A DNA stretch of 64,000 nucleotides from assembly GCA_963627995.1 (NCBI GenBank), contig CAVGCV010000007.1, forward strand, positions 1 through 64,000, written 5' to 3'. The DNA is from UBA3839 sp963627995 (GTDB lineage Bacteria; Bacteroidota; Bacteroidia; Bacteroidales; Bacteroidaceae). The position numbers and the translations under genes were made by a program. Below, piece by piece: positions 16,229-25,034 of the stretch. Each line of letters starts with the position of its first letter. The stretch's first letter is position 1. The notes below the pieces were generated by a model. It did no database searches and was not told the DNA's origin. It saw only the letters and a list, made by a program, of their open reading frames with translations.

Positions 16229-17248
16229 ATGGCAGAGCAAATGGATTGGTCGAGCCTTGGATTTGGTTATCATAAGACCGACTACAATGTTCGCTGTTAC
16301 TATCGTAACGGCAAGTGGGGCGAAATTGAAATCTGTAGCGAGGAGACCATCCCCCTGCACATGGCGGCAACGAGCTTGCACTATGGGCAGGAGGCGTTCG
16401 AGGGGCTGAAGGCCTACCGCTGCCCCGACGGCAAGGTGCGCGTGTTCCGCCCGGAGGAGAATGCCGCCCGCCTGCAAAGCACCTGCCGCGGCATCCTGAT
16501 GCCCGAGCTGCCGACGGAGAAGTTTCTGGAGATGGTGAAGGCGGCGGTCAGGCTCAACGAGCGCTTCGTCCCCCCCTATGAGAGCGGGGCGACGCTCTAC
16601 GTGCGTCCGCTGCTAATCGGCACGAGCGCGCAGGTGGGCGTGCATCCGGCCACGGAGTACCTGTTCCTCATCTTCGTCACGCCCGTAGGCCCCTATTTCA
16701 AGGGCGGGTTCTCGTCGAACCCCTATGTGATTGTTCGCGACTTCGACCGCTCCGCTCCGCTCGGAACGGGCAAGTACAAGGTCGGCGGCAACTATGCGGC
16801 AAGCCTTTACGCCAACAACCTGGCGCACGAGAAGGGCTATGCCTGCGAGTTCTACCTCGACGCGAAGGAAAAGAAATACATCGACGAATGCGGCGCGGCC
16901 AACTTCTTCGGCATCAAGGGCAACACTTACGTCACGCCGGAATCGACGTCGATTCTGCCTTCCATCACGAACAAGAGCCTGATGCAGCTGGCCGAGGACT
17001 ACGGAATGACGGTGGAGCGCCGGCAGATTCCCGAGGAGGAGCTGGAGACGTTCGAGGAAGCCGGAGCCTGCGGCACGGCTGCCGTGATTTCCCCAATCTC
17101 CTACATCGACGACCTGGAGACGGGCAAGCGCTACAGCTTTGGCGACAAGCCGGGGCCGGTGTCGACGAAACTCTACGAGCACCTGCGCGGCATCCAGTAC
17201 GGTGTTGAGGAGGACAAGCACGGCTGGACCACCGTCGTCATCGAATAA
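16229..17248 (+). CDS. ilvE: Branched-chain amino acid aminotransferase
   Basis: PLP-dependent class IV aminotransferase that makes and degrades leucine, isoleucine and valine using glutamate/2-oxoglutarate, in the cytoplasm. At 339 residues it is of the larger, eukaryote-like BCAT II type. The PLP lysine is K184 in KYKVGGNYAAS. Other family motifs are LHYGQEAFEGLKAYR, ATLYVRPLLIGT and YIDECGAANFFGI. First gene of a run of same-strand genes to comF with short gaps: DUF975 begins 16 bp downstream. Confidence 0.95.
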   Translation: MAEQMDWSSLGFGYHKTDYNVRCYYRNGKWGEIEICSEETIPLHMAATSLHYGQEAFEGLKAYRCPDGKVRVFRPEENAARLQSTCRGILMPELPTEKFLEMVKAAVRLNERFVPPYESGATLYVRPLLIGTSAQVGVHPATEYLFLIFVTPVGPYFKGGFSSNPYVIVRDFDRSAPLGTGKYKVGGNYAASLYANNLAHEKGYACEFYLDAKEKKYIDECGAANFFGIKGNTYVTPESTSILPSITNKSLMQLAEDYGMTVERRQIPEEELETFEEAGACGTAAVISPISYIDDLETGKRYSFGDKPGPVSTKLYEHLRGIQYGVEEDKHGWTTVVIE

Positions 17249-17264
17249 CCAAAAGCAAAGAACA

Positions 17265-18086
17265 ATGAAAAGCTGTTCAGAATACAGAACCGCCGCGCGG
17301 CAGGCGCTTGCCAAAAAATGGGTGATTGCCTCGCTGGCAGCCCTTGTCTTGACTTTTGTCGAAGGCAGTATGAGCGGGCTGTCGCAACTCGTCTCGACAG
17401 TCACGGACCAAAGCTCCGTCAAGGATTCGTTAGCAGAAAATCCGGCCCTCGCCGTTGTGCTGCTTGCCCTTGTTTCCATTACACTCGTCCTCAGCATCTG
17501 CTGGGGAATCTTCGTGTCGAGTCCGCTTCGCTATTCGACGAGCGTGGTTTTTCTCGACAACCAGCGCACGGGGGCTTTCGTGTTCGAGAACCTTTGGCAG
17601 AAGCTGCTGCCCGTTTACATGCCGGTGGTGAAGGCCATGCTGTGGGCGATGCTCATCGTCGTGGCATGGGTGCTGGTGCCCGTCGTGGTGGCTGTCGTTC
17701 TGGCTTTCATGGCCTTTGCGCTGGCGGGGGTCGGGACGGTCGCCACGACTGTCATTGGCGTGATTCTCGGCGTGTTGGCTGCTGCATTGTATGTCGTGGC
17801 CGTTGTCGTCGGCCTCATGAAGCAGTACTCCTATTGGGCCGTTCCGTTCGTCAAGTATGACAACCCCGGCCTTTCAGCCAAGGAGGTGGCGCGCATGAGC
17901 AAGGACATGATGCAGGGACACCGCTGGGAGCTGTTCGTCCTCCAGCTGTCGTTTGTCGGATGGTGGATTGTGGGATTCCTGTGCTGCTGCATCGGCCTCT
18001 ATCCCGTTTACGCCTACCTGTTCGCGGCGATGGCGGCTTTCTATGAGGACGTGCGCAGCGAATATGTGCTGAAACAACCGGCCTGA
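17265..18086 (+). CDS. DUF975 family integral membrane protein
   Basis: A 273-residue protein with about six TM segments. The N-terminal ARQALAKKWVIASLAALVL, a Gly/Ala/Val-rich central region and the C-terminal segment GHRWELFVLQLSFVGWWIVGFLCCC match the DUF975 family, whose function is unknown. ATG 17265 is chosen over upstream in-frame codons because it follows the ilvE stop by 16 bp with an A-rich purine leader. TrmB follows 9 bp after the stop, so co-transcription is likely. Confidence 0.85.
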   Translation: MKSCSEYRTAARQALAKKWVIASLAALVLTFVEGSMSGLSQLVSTVTDQSSVKDSLAENPALAVVLLALVSITLVLSICWGIFVSSPLRYSTSVVFLDNQRTGAFVFENLWQKLLPVYMPVVKAMLWAMLIVVAWVLVPVVVAVVLAFMAFALAGVGTVATTVIGVILGVLAAALYVVAVVVGLMKQYSYWAVPFVKYDNPGLSAKEVARMSKDMMQGHRWELFVLQLSFVGWWIVGFLCCCIGLYPVYAYLFAAMAAFYEDVRSEYVLKQPA

Positions 18087-18095
18087 CACGCTTCT

Positions 18096-18863
18096 ATGGG
18101 TAAAGGGAAACTGGCAAAGTTTGCCGACATGGAACAGAACCCCCTCGTGGTGCAATGTCCTTTCGGGCAGCTGCAGCGCGAGGGCTTTCTGCTTCGTGGC
18201 CGCTGGCACGAGGACTTCTTCCGCAACGACCACCCCATCGTACTGGAGCTGGGCTGCGGGCGCGGCGAATACACCGTGGGCCTGGCGCGCCGCTTTCCCG
18301 GGAAGAACTTCATCGGGGTCGACATCAAGGGCGCGCGGATGTGGCACGGCGCACGCACGGCCGTGGCAGAGGGCTTGACGAACGTGGCCTTCCTGCGCAC
18401 GAACGTCGAGCTGACCGACCGGATGTTCGGCGCGGACGAGGTGGCGGAACTCTGGCTGACGTTCTCCGACCCCCAAATGAAGAAAGCGTCGAGGCGGCTG
18501 ACCTCCACGTACTTCATGGCGCGCTACCGGCGCTTCCTCGCCGACGGCGGCACGGTGCACCTGAAGACCGACTCCCCCTTCCTCTACACCTACACGCGCC
18601 TCATGGCCGAGGCCAACGCCATGCCCGTCGAAGCCGCCTCCGACGACCTCTACGCCGCGCCCCGGCCAGAGCTCGACTCCTCCCTGACGGAAATCCAGAC
18701 CTACTACGAGCAGATGTGGCTCGCGCGCGGCATGGCCATCAAGTACCTGCGCTTCCGGCTGCCGCACGAGGGCGCGCTCGAAGAGCCCGGCGTGGAGATA
18801 CCCGTGGACGGCTACCGCTCCTACGGCCACGAGGTGCGCAGCACGCGAACCGTCGGGAAGTGA
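18096..18863 (+). CDS. trmB: tRNA (guanosine(46)-N7)-methyltransferase
   Basis: SAM-dependent enzyme that makes m7G46 in the variable loop of tRNAs. The 255-residue protein has the SAM-binding motif LELGCGRGEYTVGLARRFPG, the second motif FIGVDIKGARMWHGARTA, the conserved LWLTFSDPQMKKAS (family DPWPKxxH position, here DPQMKKAS as in Bacteroidetes members) and the C-terminal TEIQTYYEQMW segment. ATG 18096 is 9 bp after DUF975. Confidence 0.92.
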   Translation: MGKGKLAKFADMEQNPLVVQCPFGQLQREGFLLRGRWHEDFFRNDHPIVLELGCGRGEYTVGLARRFPGKNFIGVDIKGARMWHGARTAVAEGLTNVAFLRTNVELTDRMFGADEVAELWLTFSDPQMKKASRRLTSTYFMARYRRFLADGGTVHLKTDSPFLYTYTRLMAEANAMPVEAASDDLYAAPRPELDSSLTEIQTYYEQMWLARGMAIKYLRFRLPHEGALEEPGVEIPVDGYRSYGHEVRSTRTVGK

Positions 18864-18894
18864 ACCGCTTCCCGCCCCCCCCATTCCCCTTGCA

Positions 18895-21800
18895 ATGAAA
18901 GACGAAAACACCGACAGCGCGCTGCGCGGCACCGACGACGGCGACGCGGCGGCAGCCTGTGCCCCGACGGGCAGACGGACGCCGGTGCTGCACGACACCT
19001 CGTTCGTCGACCTGATGCTGCAGCGCATCTTCAACGTCCTGCTCATCGCCAACCCCTACGACGCCTTCATGCTGGAGGACGACGGCCGCGTCGACGAGAA
19101 GATATTCGACGAATACTCCAAGCTCGGCCTCCGCTACCCCCCCCGCTTCTTCCAGGTCGCCTCGCAGGAGGAGGCCGAGGTGGAGCTCCAGAAGCGCAAC
19201 TTCGACCTCGTCATCTGCATGCCGGGCACGGACAACAACGACGTGTTCGACATCGCCCGCGACATCAAGACGAAGACCCCGCAAGTGCCCATCGTGGTGC
19301 TCACGCCCTTCTCCCACGGCATCACCCGGCGCATGGAGCACGAGGACCTCTCCATCTTCGAGTACGTGTTCTGCTGGCTCGGCAACACCGACCTCCTGCT
19401 CTCCATTATCAAGCTCATTGAGGACAAGATGAACCTGGAGCACGACGTGCGGGCCGGCGTGCAGATGATTCTGCTCGTGGAGGACAGCATCCGCTTCTAC
19501 TCGTCCATCCTGCCCAACCTCTACAAGTTCGTCTTGCAGCAGAGCCTGCTCTTCGCCACCGAGGCCCTCAACTCCCAGCTCGAGGCCCTGCGGATGCGCG
19601 GCCGCCCGAAGATAGTGCTGGCGCGCAACTACGAGGAGGCGTGGGCGCTCTACCGGCGCCACAAGAACAACGTCCTCGGCGTCATCAGCGACTGCCGCTT
19701 CCCCCGCAACGGCGTGAAGGACGAGGACGCGGGCTTCGACCTCCTCTCGGCCATCCGCCGCGAGGACGAGTTCGTGCCCCTCATCATGGAGTCCTCCGAG
19801 AGCGAGAAGCGCGAGCTCGCGTGGAAGTGCGGCGCGTCGTTCATCGACAAGAACTCGAAGAAGATGAACGTCGACCTCCGCCAGCTCATCTCCCGCTACT
19901 TCGGCTTCGGCGACTTCATCTTCCGCGACCCCGCCACCATGCGGGAGGTGGCGCGCATCAAGAACCTGAAGGACCTGCAGGACAACATCTTCACCCTCCC
20001 GCGCGAGTCGCTCCTCTACCACATCTCCCACAACAACGTGTCGCGCTGGCTCGGCTCGCGCGCCCTGTTCCCCATCTCCGAGTTCCTCAGGCACATCACG
20101 TGGCGCTCGCTCCAGGACGTCGACGCGCACCGGCAGATCATCTTCGACGCCATCGTCTCCTACCGCCGCATGAAGAACCAGGGCGTGGTCGCCGTCTTCC
20201 ACCGCGACCGCTTCGACCGCTACTCCAACTTCGCCCGCATCGGCGACGGCTCGCTCGGCGGAAAGGGGCGCGGCATCGCCTTCATCGACCACATCATCAA
20301 GCGGCACGCCGACCTCAACAAGCACCCCGGCGCCCACGTGATGATACCGAAGACGGTGGTGCTCTGCACCGACATCTTCGACGAGTTCATGGACACCAAC
20401 GAGCTCTACCAGGTGGCGCTGAGCGACCTGCCCGACGCCGACATCCTCCAGTACTTCCTCCACGCGCGCCTGCCCGAGCGCCTGGCCGACGACCTGATGA
20501 CCTTCCTCGACGTCGTGCGGCAGCCCATCGCCATCCGCTCCTCCTCGCTGCTCGAGGACAGCCACTACCAGCCCTTCGCCGGCATCTACTCCACCTACAT
20601 GATCCCCCACGTGGCCGACAAGTACCTGCGCCTGCGCCTCCTCTCCGACGCCGTCAAGGGCGTGTACGCCTCCGTGTTCTACCGCGCCAGCAAGGACTAC
20701 ATGGCGGCCACGTCCAACGTCATCGACCAGGAGAAGATGGCGGTCATCCTGCAGGAGGTGGTCGGCACGCGCTACGGCGACCGCTTCTACCCCAACATCT
20801 CGGGCGTGGCGCGCAGCGTCAACTACTACCCCATCGGCGACGAGCGCGCCGAGGAGGGCGTGGTCAGCATGGCGCTGGGGCTGGGCAAGTACATCGTGGA
20901 CGGCGGGCTGAGCCTGCGCGTCTGCCCCGCCCACCCCGACAAGGTGCTGCAGACGAGCGAGGTGGAGATGGCCCTGCGCGAGACGCAGACCCAGTTCTAC
21001 GCCCTCGACCTGCGCGACCCCTCGCCCGAGCTCGGCGTGGGCGACGACCTCAACCTGCTCCGCCTCCCCGTGCGCGAGGCCGAGGCCGACGGCTCGCTCC
21101 AGTACATCGCCTCCACGTTCGACCCCTACGACCAGGTCGTCCGCGACGGCGTCTACGAAGGCGGGCGCAAGCTCGTCACCTTCTGCGGCGTGCTCCAGCA
21201 CGGCGTGTTCCCCCTGCCCGAGCTGCTCTCGCTGGTCCTGAGGTACGGGCAGGAGGACATGCGGCGCGCCGTGGAGATAGAGTTCGCCGTCAGGCTCGGC
21301 GCCGACCGCACGGGCGACTTCCACCTGCTGCAGATACGCCCCATGGTCGACAACAAGGCGCAGCTCGACGAGGACATCGCCGCCATCCCCGACCGCGACA
21401 CCCTCATCCGCTCCCACAACGCCATCGGCCACGGCGTGGTCGCCGACGTGCAGGACATCGTGTACGTGAAGACCGTCGACCCCGCCACGGGCGCGCCCGC
21501 CTACTCCGCCGCCAGCAACGCCGCCGTCGCCGACGAGGTGGAGACCATCAACCGCGCCCTCCTCCGTGCCGGCGCGGGCTACGTGCTCGTGGGCCCCGGG
21601 CGCTGGGGCACGAGCGACCCGTGGCTGGGCGTGCCGGTGAAGTGGCCGGCCATCTCCGCCGCCAAGGTCATCGTCGAGGCCGGGCTCACCAACTACCGCG
21701 TCGACCCGAGCCAGGGCACCCACTTCTTCCAGAACCTCACCTCCTTCGGCGTGGGCTACTTCACCATCAACGACTACCTCGGCGACGGCGTCTACCGCCA

Positions 21801-21951
21801 GGAAGTCCTCAACGCCATGCCCGCCGCCCACGAGACCGCCCACGTGCGGCACGTGCACTTCGAGCGCCCCCTCGTCGTCAAAATCGACGGCATGAAGAAG
21901 GAGGGCGTCGTCTGCCTCCCCCAAAACCCCGACACCCATGCCACAAGCTGA
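18895..21951 (+). CDS. Tandem receiver-like domains fused to a PEP/pyruvate-binding ATP-grasp module
   Basis: A 1018-residue fusion. Residues about 40-165 look like a degenerate response-regulator receiver (VLLIANPYD, DLVICMPG, VPIVVLTPF) without clear catalytic Asp residues. Residues about 190-325 look like an intact receiver: acidic pair in LLVEDSIRFY, candidate phospho-acceptor Asp in GVISDCRFPRNG, and Lys in FIDKNSKK. From about residue 440 a PPDK/PEP-synthase N-terminal module is recognisable (GDGSLGGKGRGIAFI; IAIRSSSLLEDSHYQPFAGIYSTY; GRWGTSDPWLG). I see no phosphohistidine swivel domain and no C-terminal PEP-binding barrel, so it cannot be a complete PEP synthase or dikinase. Domain boundaries are by eye. 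The physiological substrate is unknown. It lies 31 bp after trmB and overlaps the HAD gene by 14 bp. Confidence 0.8.
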   Translation: MKDENTDSALRGTDDGDAAAACAPTGRRTPVLHDTSFVDLMLQRIFNVLLIANPYDAFMLEDDGRVDEKIFDEYSKLGLRYPPRFFQVASQEEAEVELQKRNFDLVICMPGTDNNDVFDIARDIKTKTPQVPIVVLTPFSHGITRRMEHEDLSIFEYVFCWLGNTDLLLSIIKLIEDKMNLEHDVRAGVQMILLVEDSIRFYSSILPNLYKFVLQQSLLFATEALNSQLEALRMRGRPKIVLARNYEEAWALYRRHKNNVLGVISDCRFPRNGVKDEDAGFDLLSAIRREDEFVPLIMESSESEKRELAWKCGASFIDKNSKKMNVDLRQLISRYFGFGDFIFRDPATMREVARIKNLKDLQDNIFTLPRESLLYHISHNNVSRWLGSRALFPISEFLRHITWRSLQDVDAHRQIIFDAIVSYRRMKNQGVVAVFHRDRFDRYSNFARIGDGSLGGKGRGIAFIDHIIKRHADLNKHPGAHVMIPKTVVLCTDIFDEFMDTNELYQVALSDLPDADILQYFLHARLPERLADDLMTFLDVVRQPIAIRSSSLLEDSHYQPFAGIYSTYMIPHVADKYLRLRLLSDAVKGVYASVFYRASKDYMAATSNVIDQEKMAVILQEVVGTRYGDRFYPNISGVARSVNYYPIGDERAEEGVVSMALGLGKYIVDGGLSLRVCPAHPDKVLQTSEVEMALRETQTQFYALDLRDPSPELGVGDDLNLLRLPVREAEADGSLQYIASTFDPYDQVVRDGVYEGGRKLVTFCGVLQHGVFPLPELLSLVLRYGQEDMRRAVEIEFAVRLGADRTGDFHLLQIRPMVDNKAQLDEDIAAIPDRDTLIRSHNAIGHGVVADVQDIVYVKTVDPATGAPAYSAASNAAVADEVETINRALLRAGAGYVLVGPGRWGTSDPWLGVPVKWPAISAAKVIVEAGLTNYRVDPSQGTHFFQNLTSFGVGYFTINDYLGDGVYRQEVLNAMPAAHETAHVRHVHFERPLVVKIDGMKKEGVVCLPQNPDTHATS

Positions 21952-22651
21952 GCGCGCCCCCCGCGCCATCCCCGTTCCCGCCGCCCCCGCCGCCAGCGCG
22001 CCCGGCGGGCGCCGCCACCTCCTCTTCGACCTCGACGGCACCCTCACCGACTCGGGCGAGGGCATCATGCGGTGCGCGCAGCACGCGCTGGCCGCCTTCG
22101 GCATCCGCGTCGCCGACTGGCGCACGCTCCGCCCCTTCGTGGGGCCGCCCCTCGAGGACAGCTTCAAGCTCTTCTACGGCTTCTCCGACGACGACGCGCG
22201 CCGCGCCGCGGCCGTCTACCGCGAGCGCTACATCCCCGTCGGCATGTTCGAGAACACCGTCTACGAGGGCGTGGAGCGCTGCCTGCGCACGCTCCGCCGG
22301 CGCGGCTACCGCCTGGCGGTGGCCACCTCCAAGTCGGAGGCCCTGGCGCGGGAGGTGCTCCGCCACTTCCGCCTCGACGCCTACTTCGACCTCGTCGCCG
22401 GCCGCGACGACGAGGGCCTGCTCCACACCAAGGCCGATGTCGTCCGCCACGCCCTCGGCCGCCTCGGCGCCGCCCCGGCCGACGCGCTGATGGTGGGCGA
22501 CCGCAAGTACGACGTGCTGGGCGCGCGCGCCGCCGGCGTCGACTGCGTGGGCGTGCTGTGGGGCTACGGCGACCGCGCCGAGCTCGAGGCCGCGAAGCCC
22601 CTGCGCATCGTGGCCACCGTCGACGAACTCACCACCCTGCTCGCCCCTTGA
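21938..22651 (+). CDS. HAD family hydrolase, phosphoglycolate phosphatase-like
   Basis: A 237-residue haloacid dehalogenase superfamily phosphatase. Motif I is FDLDGTLTDSGEG, motif II/III elements are VATSKSEALAREVL and the Lys in LLHTKADVV, and motif IV is MVGDRKYDVLGARAAG. The cap position (residues about 45-110) and the motif DRKYDVLGA resemble Gph-type phosphatases, some of which act on AMP/GMP or phosphoglycolate. The first about 25 residues are a Pro/Ala-rich extension unlike the family core, so an internal start is possible. It overlaps the upstream gene by 14 bp and the comF start by 4 bp. Confidence 0.88.
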   Translation: MPQAERAPRAIPVPAAPAASAPGGRRHLLFDLDGTLTDSGEGIMRCAQHALAAFGIRVADWRTLRPFVGPPLEDSFKLFYGFSDDDARRAAAVYRERYIPVGMFENTVYEGVERCLRTLRRRGYRLAVATSKSEALAREVLRHFRLDAYFDLVAGRDDEGLLHTKADVVRHALGRLGAAPADALMVGDRKYDVLGARAAGVDCVGVLWGYGDRAELEAAKPLRIVATVDELTTLLAP

Positions 22652-23382
22652 ACCTCCTCCGCGACCTTGCCGACCTCCTCGCGCCCCGCGCCTGCTGCGC
22701 CTGCGGGCGGCGGCTCTCGGGCGAGCGCCTCTCGCTGTGCGTGGGCTGCCTGCGCGGCCTCCCCCGCGTGCGCCACGAGGGCGGCAGCCACGGCTACATC
22801 GAGCGCCTCTTCTGGGGGCAGCTGCCCGTGGAGCGCGCCGCCGCCATGTTCTACTACCACACGGCCGGCACGCGGCGGCTCGTCCTCAGCGCCAAGTACG
22901 CCGCCCGCCCCCTCCACCTCGCCCACCTGTCCGAGATTTTCGCCGACGAGCTGCTCCCCGCCGGTTTTTTCGGCGGCATCGACGCGCTCGTGCCGGTGCC
23001 GCTCCACTGGAGGCGGCAGCTGCGGCGCAGCTACAACCAGGCCGACTACGTGGCGCGCGGCATCCGCCGCGCCACGGGGCTGCCCGTGTGGCGCGACGTG
23101 GTGCGCCGCGAGCGGTGCAACCCCTCGCAGACGCGCCTCGACCACGCCCGGCGGAGCGAGAACGTGGACGGCGTCTTCCGCCTCGTCCGCCCCGGGCGCG
23201 TCGAGGGGCGGCACGTGCTGCTCGTCGACGACGTGCTGACCACCGGGGCCACGCTCCTCGCCTGCGGCCGCGAGCTGGCCCGGGCGCGCGGCGCGCGCAT
23301 CTCCGTCCTCACCCTCGCCTTCGCCTCCGAGGCCGCGGACTACCGCGACTTCCGCGCCTCCGAAGCCCCCTGCGGATTCTGA
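22648..23382 (+). CDS. ComF family protein (phosphoribosyltransferase fold), TTG start
   Basis: A 244-residue ComF/GntX-like protein. The N-terminal zinc-binding pattern CCACGRRL...LCVGC is followed by the conserved YHTAGTRRLVLSAKY segment, DALVPVPLHWRR, RGFNQ-like RRSYNQADYVARGI, and the PRPP-type loop VLLVDDVLTTGATLLACG. In naturally competent bacteria ComF is needed for DNA uptake; in Bacteroidetes its role is not established. No ATG is placed well: the TTG at 22648 overlaps the HAD stop as TTGA and gives the expected N-terminus. Last gene before the hairpin at 23411. Confidence 0.88.
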   Translation: MNLLRDLADLLAPRACCACGRRLSGERLSLCVGCLRGLPRVRHEGGSHGYIERLFWGQLPVERAAAMFYYHTAGTRRLVLSAKYAARPLHLAHLSEIFADELLPAGFFGGIDALVPVPLHWRRQLRRSYNQADYVARGIRRATGLPVWRDVVRRERCNPSQTRLDHARRSENVDGVFRLVRPGRVEGRHVLLVDDVLTTGATLLACGRELARARGARISVLTLAFASEAADYRDFRASEAPCGF

Positions 23383-23410
23383 CCGCCCCCCCGGCGGGCG
23401 AAAACGCCAA

Positions 23411-23446
23411 AAAAGCGGAGGAACGGCGCGCCGTTCCTCCGCTTTT
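23411..23446 (+). terminator. Rho-independent terminator after comF
   Basis: A perfect 16-bp stem (23411-23426 with 23431-23446), CGCG loop, ending in TTTT and starting with AAAA, so it could work both ways. It closes the ilvE-comF run and lies directly before the next -7 box. Confidence 0.9.
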
Positions 23447-23451
23447 AGTCG

Positions 23452-23459
23452 TACATTTG
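23452..23459 (+). promoter_or_regulatory. -7 box for the EamA transporter gene
   Basis: TACATTTG matches the -7 consensus; its -33 region would lie inside the terminator stem. The leader to ATG 23517 is about 50 nt. Confidence 0.6.
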
Positions 23460-23516
23460 CACGGTTTTTCCCGAACAACCCGCCATCCCCCCCCAATAAA
23501 AACAGACTATCGACCC

Positions 23517-24458
23517 ATGGCAATGAACACAAAGGTGAAGGGCTACGCGCTGGGCGCCGTCGCCGCCGCCACCTACGGCATGAACCCCCTGTTCGCCTTG
23601 CCCCTCTACCAGGCCGGCATGTCGCCCGACTCGGTGCTCTTCTTCCGCTACCTCTTCGCCATCCCCATCCTGGCCGTCATGCTCCGGGCGCGCGGGCGCA
23701 GCTTCGGCGTGGCGCGCAGGGACGTGCCGCCTCTCGCGGCCTACGGTGTCCTCTTCTCCCTCTCCTCCCTCTTCCTCTTCCTGAGCTACAACTACATGGC
23801 CTCGTCGCTGGCCTCCACCCTCCTGTTCGTCTACCCCATCATGGTGGCGCTGATCATGACCCTCGTCTTCAAGGAGAGGCTCACCGCGCAGACTGTGCTC
23901 TGCCTCGCCATGGCGCTCGCCGGCATCTACCTCCTCAACGAGGTGAGCGGCGGCGGCACGCTGAGCCCCGCGGGCGTGGCCTACGTCATGGCCTCCTCCC
24001 TCTCCTACGCCGTCTACATCGTCGGCATCAACCACTGCTCCCTCCGCAACGTGCCCACCATCAAGGTCACGTTCTACGTGCTCCTCTTCGGCTGGGGCGT
24101 CTACGTGGCGCGCGGCCTGGCGGGCGACGGCATCCACCTGCCGCCCGCCGACAAGTGGTGGCTGTGGCTCAACCTCTTCGCCCTCGGCCTCCTGCCGACG
24201 GCCGTGTCGCTGCTCTGCACCACCACCGCCATCCAGTGCATCGGCTCCACGCCCACGGCCATCCTCGGCGCGCTGGAGCCCGTGACGGCCGTGGCCATCG
24301 GGCTCACCGTGTTCGGCGAGACGCTCACCCCCTCCAACTTCGTCGGACTGGTGCTGATTGTCGTCGCCGTCAGCCTCGTGGTGGCCGGCGGGCGGATTTC
24401 CAACCACCTCGTCCGCTTCCGCAAGATGTTCCCCGGCTTCCGCCGGCGCAACAAGTAG
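23517..24458 (+). CDS. EamA/DMT superfamily transporter
   Basis: A 313-residue inner-membrane protein with 10 predicted TM segments arranged as two EamA repeats (residues about 8-145 and 160-300), typical of drug/metabolite exporters. Family-like segments include AAATYGMNPLFALPLY, FFRYLFAIPIL, YNYMASSLASTLLFVYPIMVAL and STPTAILGALEPVTAV. The substrate cannot be inferred. ATG 23517 is preferred because the preceding in-frame sequence lies in comF and its terminator. Monocistronic, followed by repeat copy B. Confidence 0.88.
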   Translation: MAMNTKVKGYALGAVAAATYGMNPLFALPLYQAGMSPDSVLFFRYLFAIPILAVMLRARGRSFGVARRDVPPLAAYGVLFSLSSLFLFLSYNYMASSLASTLLFVYPIMVALIMTLVFKERLTAQTVLCLAMALAGIYLLNEVSGGGTLSPAGVAYVMASSLSYAVYIVGINHCSLRNVPTIKVTFYVLLFGWGVYVARGLAGDGIHLPPADKWWLWLNLFALGLLPTAVSLLCTTTAIQCIGSTPTAILGALEPVTAVAIGLTVFGETLTPSNFVGLVLIVVAVSLVVAGGRISNHLVRFRKMFPGFRRRNK

Positions 24459-24505
24459 CGCAACCCGCACGCTTTCAGCCGCTTGCGCGCTGGCGCGGCG
24501 CGCGC

Positions 24506-24612
24506 GGAAAACCTCTGCGGAGACTGGCCCCCGGTCTCCGCGGAGAAAACATATTTCGTCCGCAGAGGAAAAAGTTTTTCTCTGCGGACGTTTTTTGCGC
24601 GGTGTCCGCCCG
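24506..24612 (+). repeat. 22-bp-periodic palindromic element, copy B
   Basis: Boxes start at 24514, 24537, 24559, 24581 and 24605 (spacing 23, 22, 22, 24). The element begins GGAAAACC. The three central boxes keep the exact 22-bp spacing with 14-nt A/T-run spacers; the fifth box (TCCGCCCG) is degenerate. Same orientation as copy A and again 3' of a plus-strand gene (EamA transporter). Confidence 0.8.
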
Positions 24613-24698
24613 CCCGTCCTCCGCGGCGAAACGCGCTGGGCGGCGCGTCCGGGGCGCGCCGCCCGGCGCATAAAAAATACAAGCCGCGCCGTGAATAT

Positions 24699-24770
24699 AT
24701 GCACGAAATATGCATCCGAAAAGAAAAAGAATTTGCCGAAAGCATAAAATTTGCATAGAAATGCACGAAA
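24699..24770 (+). promoter_or_regulatory. Two direct ATGCACGAAA decamers upstream of susC promoter
   Basis: Identical decamers at 24699-24708 and 24761-24770, about 40-110 bp upstream of the -7 box, in the only AT-rich part of the region. They could be an activator binding site. No regulator gene (SusR, hybrid two-component or ECF sigma/anti-sigma) is adjacent. Confidence 0.4.
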
Positions 24771-24807
24771 AAAAGTAAAAATTAAGCAAATTTAATCGGA
24801 ACTTGTT

Positions 24808-24815
24808 TAATTTTG
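24808..24815 (+). promoter_or_regulatory. -7 box for the susCD operon
   Basis: TAATTTTG matches the -7 consensus. The start codon is about 220 nt downstream, giving an unusually long leader. Confidence 0.6.
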
Positions 24816-25034
24816 CAGCATTTTAACAGCGGTGCATTGCGGCGGCGCGCACGGATTCCATGCAGTTTTTATGCGCCGCGCGGCTGGCCGCTGGAGGAGA
24901 AAGGGCGAAAGAGAGACACCCGGCCGCGGGGCGGACGCTCCCGGACGGCGCGCACGGGGCGCAAGCAGGTGCCTCCCGCCCGGCGCGAAGCGGCAAATTC
25001 TTTTATTGTTCAAATCATATCTAATCAATCTGTA

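Larger units (their letters stand above)
24459..25034. other. 576-bp intergenic region before the susC gene
   Basis: It holds repeat copy B (24506-24612), then an abruptly AT-rich stretch (24670-24820) with two exact ATGCACGAAA decamers (24699-24708 and 24761-24770) and a -7 box at 24808. A long GC-rich leader of roughly 215 nt follows before ATG 25035. No gene or RNA family is recognised. The long leader and repeated decamers suggest control of the SusC operon. Confidence 0.6.

Noticed and set aside
18739..22167. Very long antisense frame opposite the receiver/ATP-grasp fusion, and a long plus-strand frame 19641-22490
   Set aside because: Both are compositional shadows of the real genes; repeated Val/Glu/His or Arg/Pro-rich residues and no recognisable motif.
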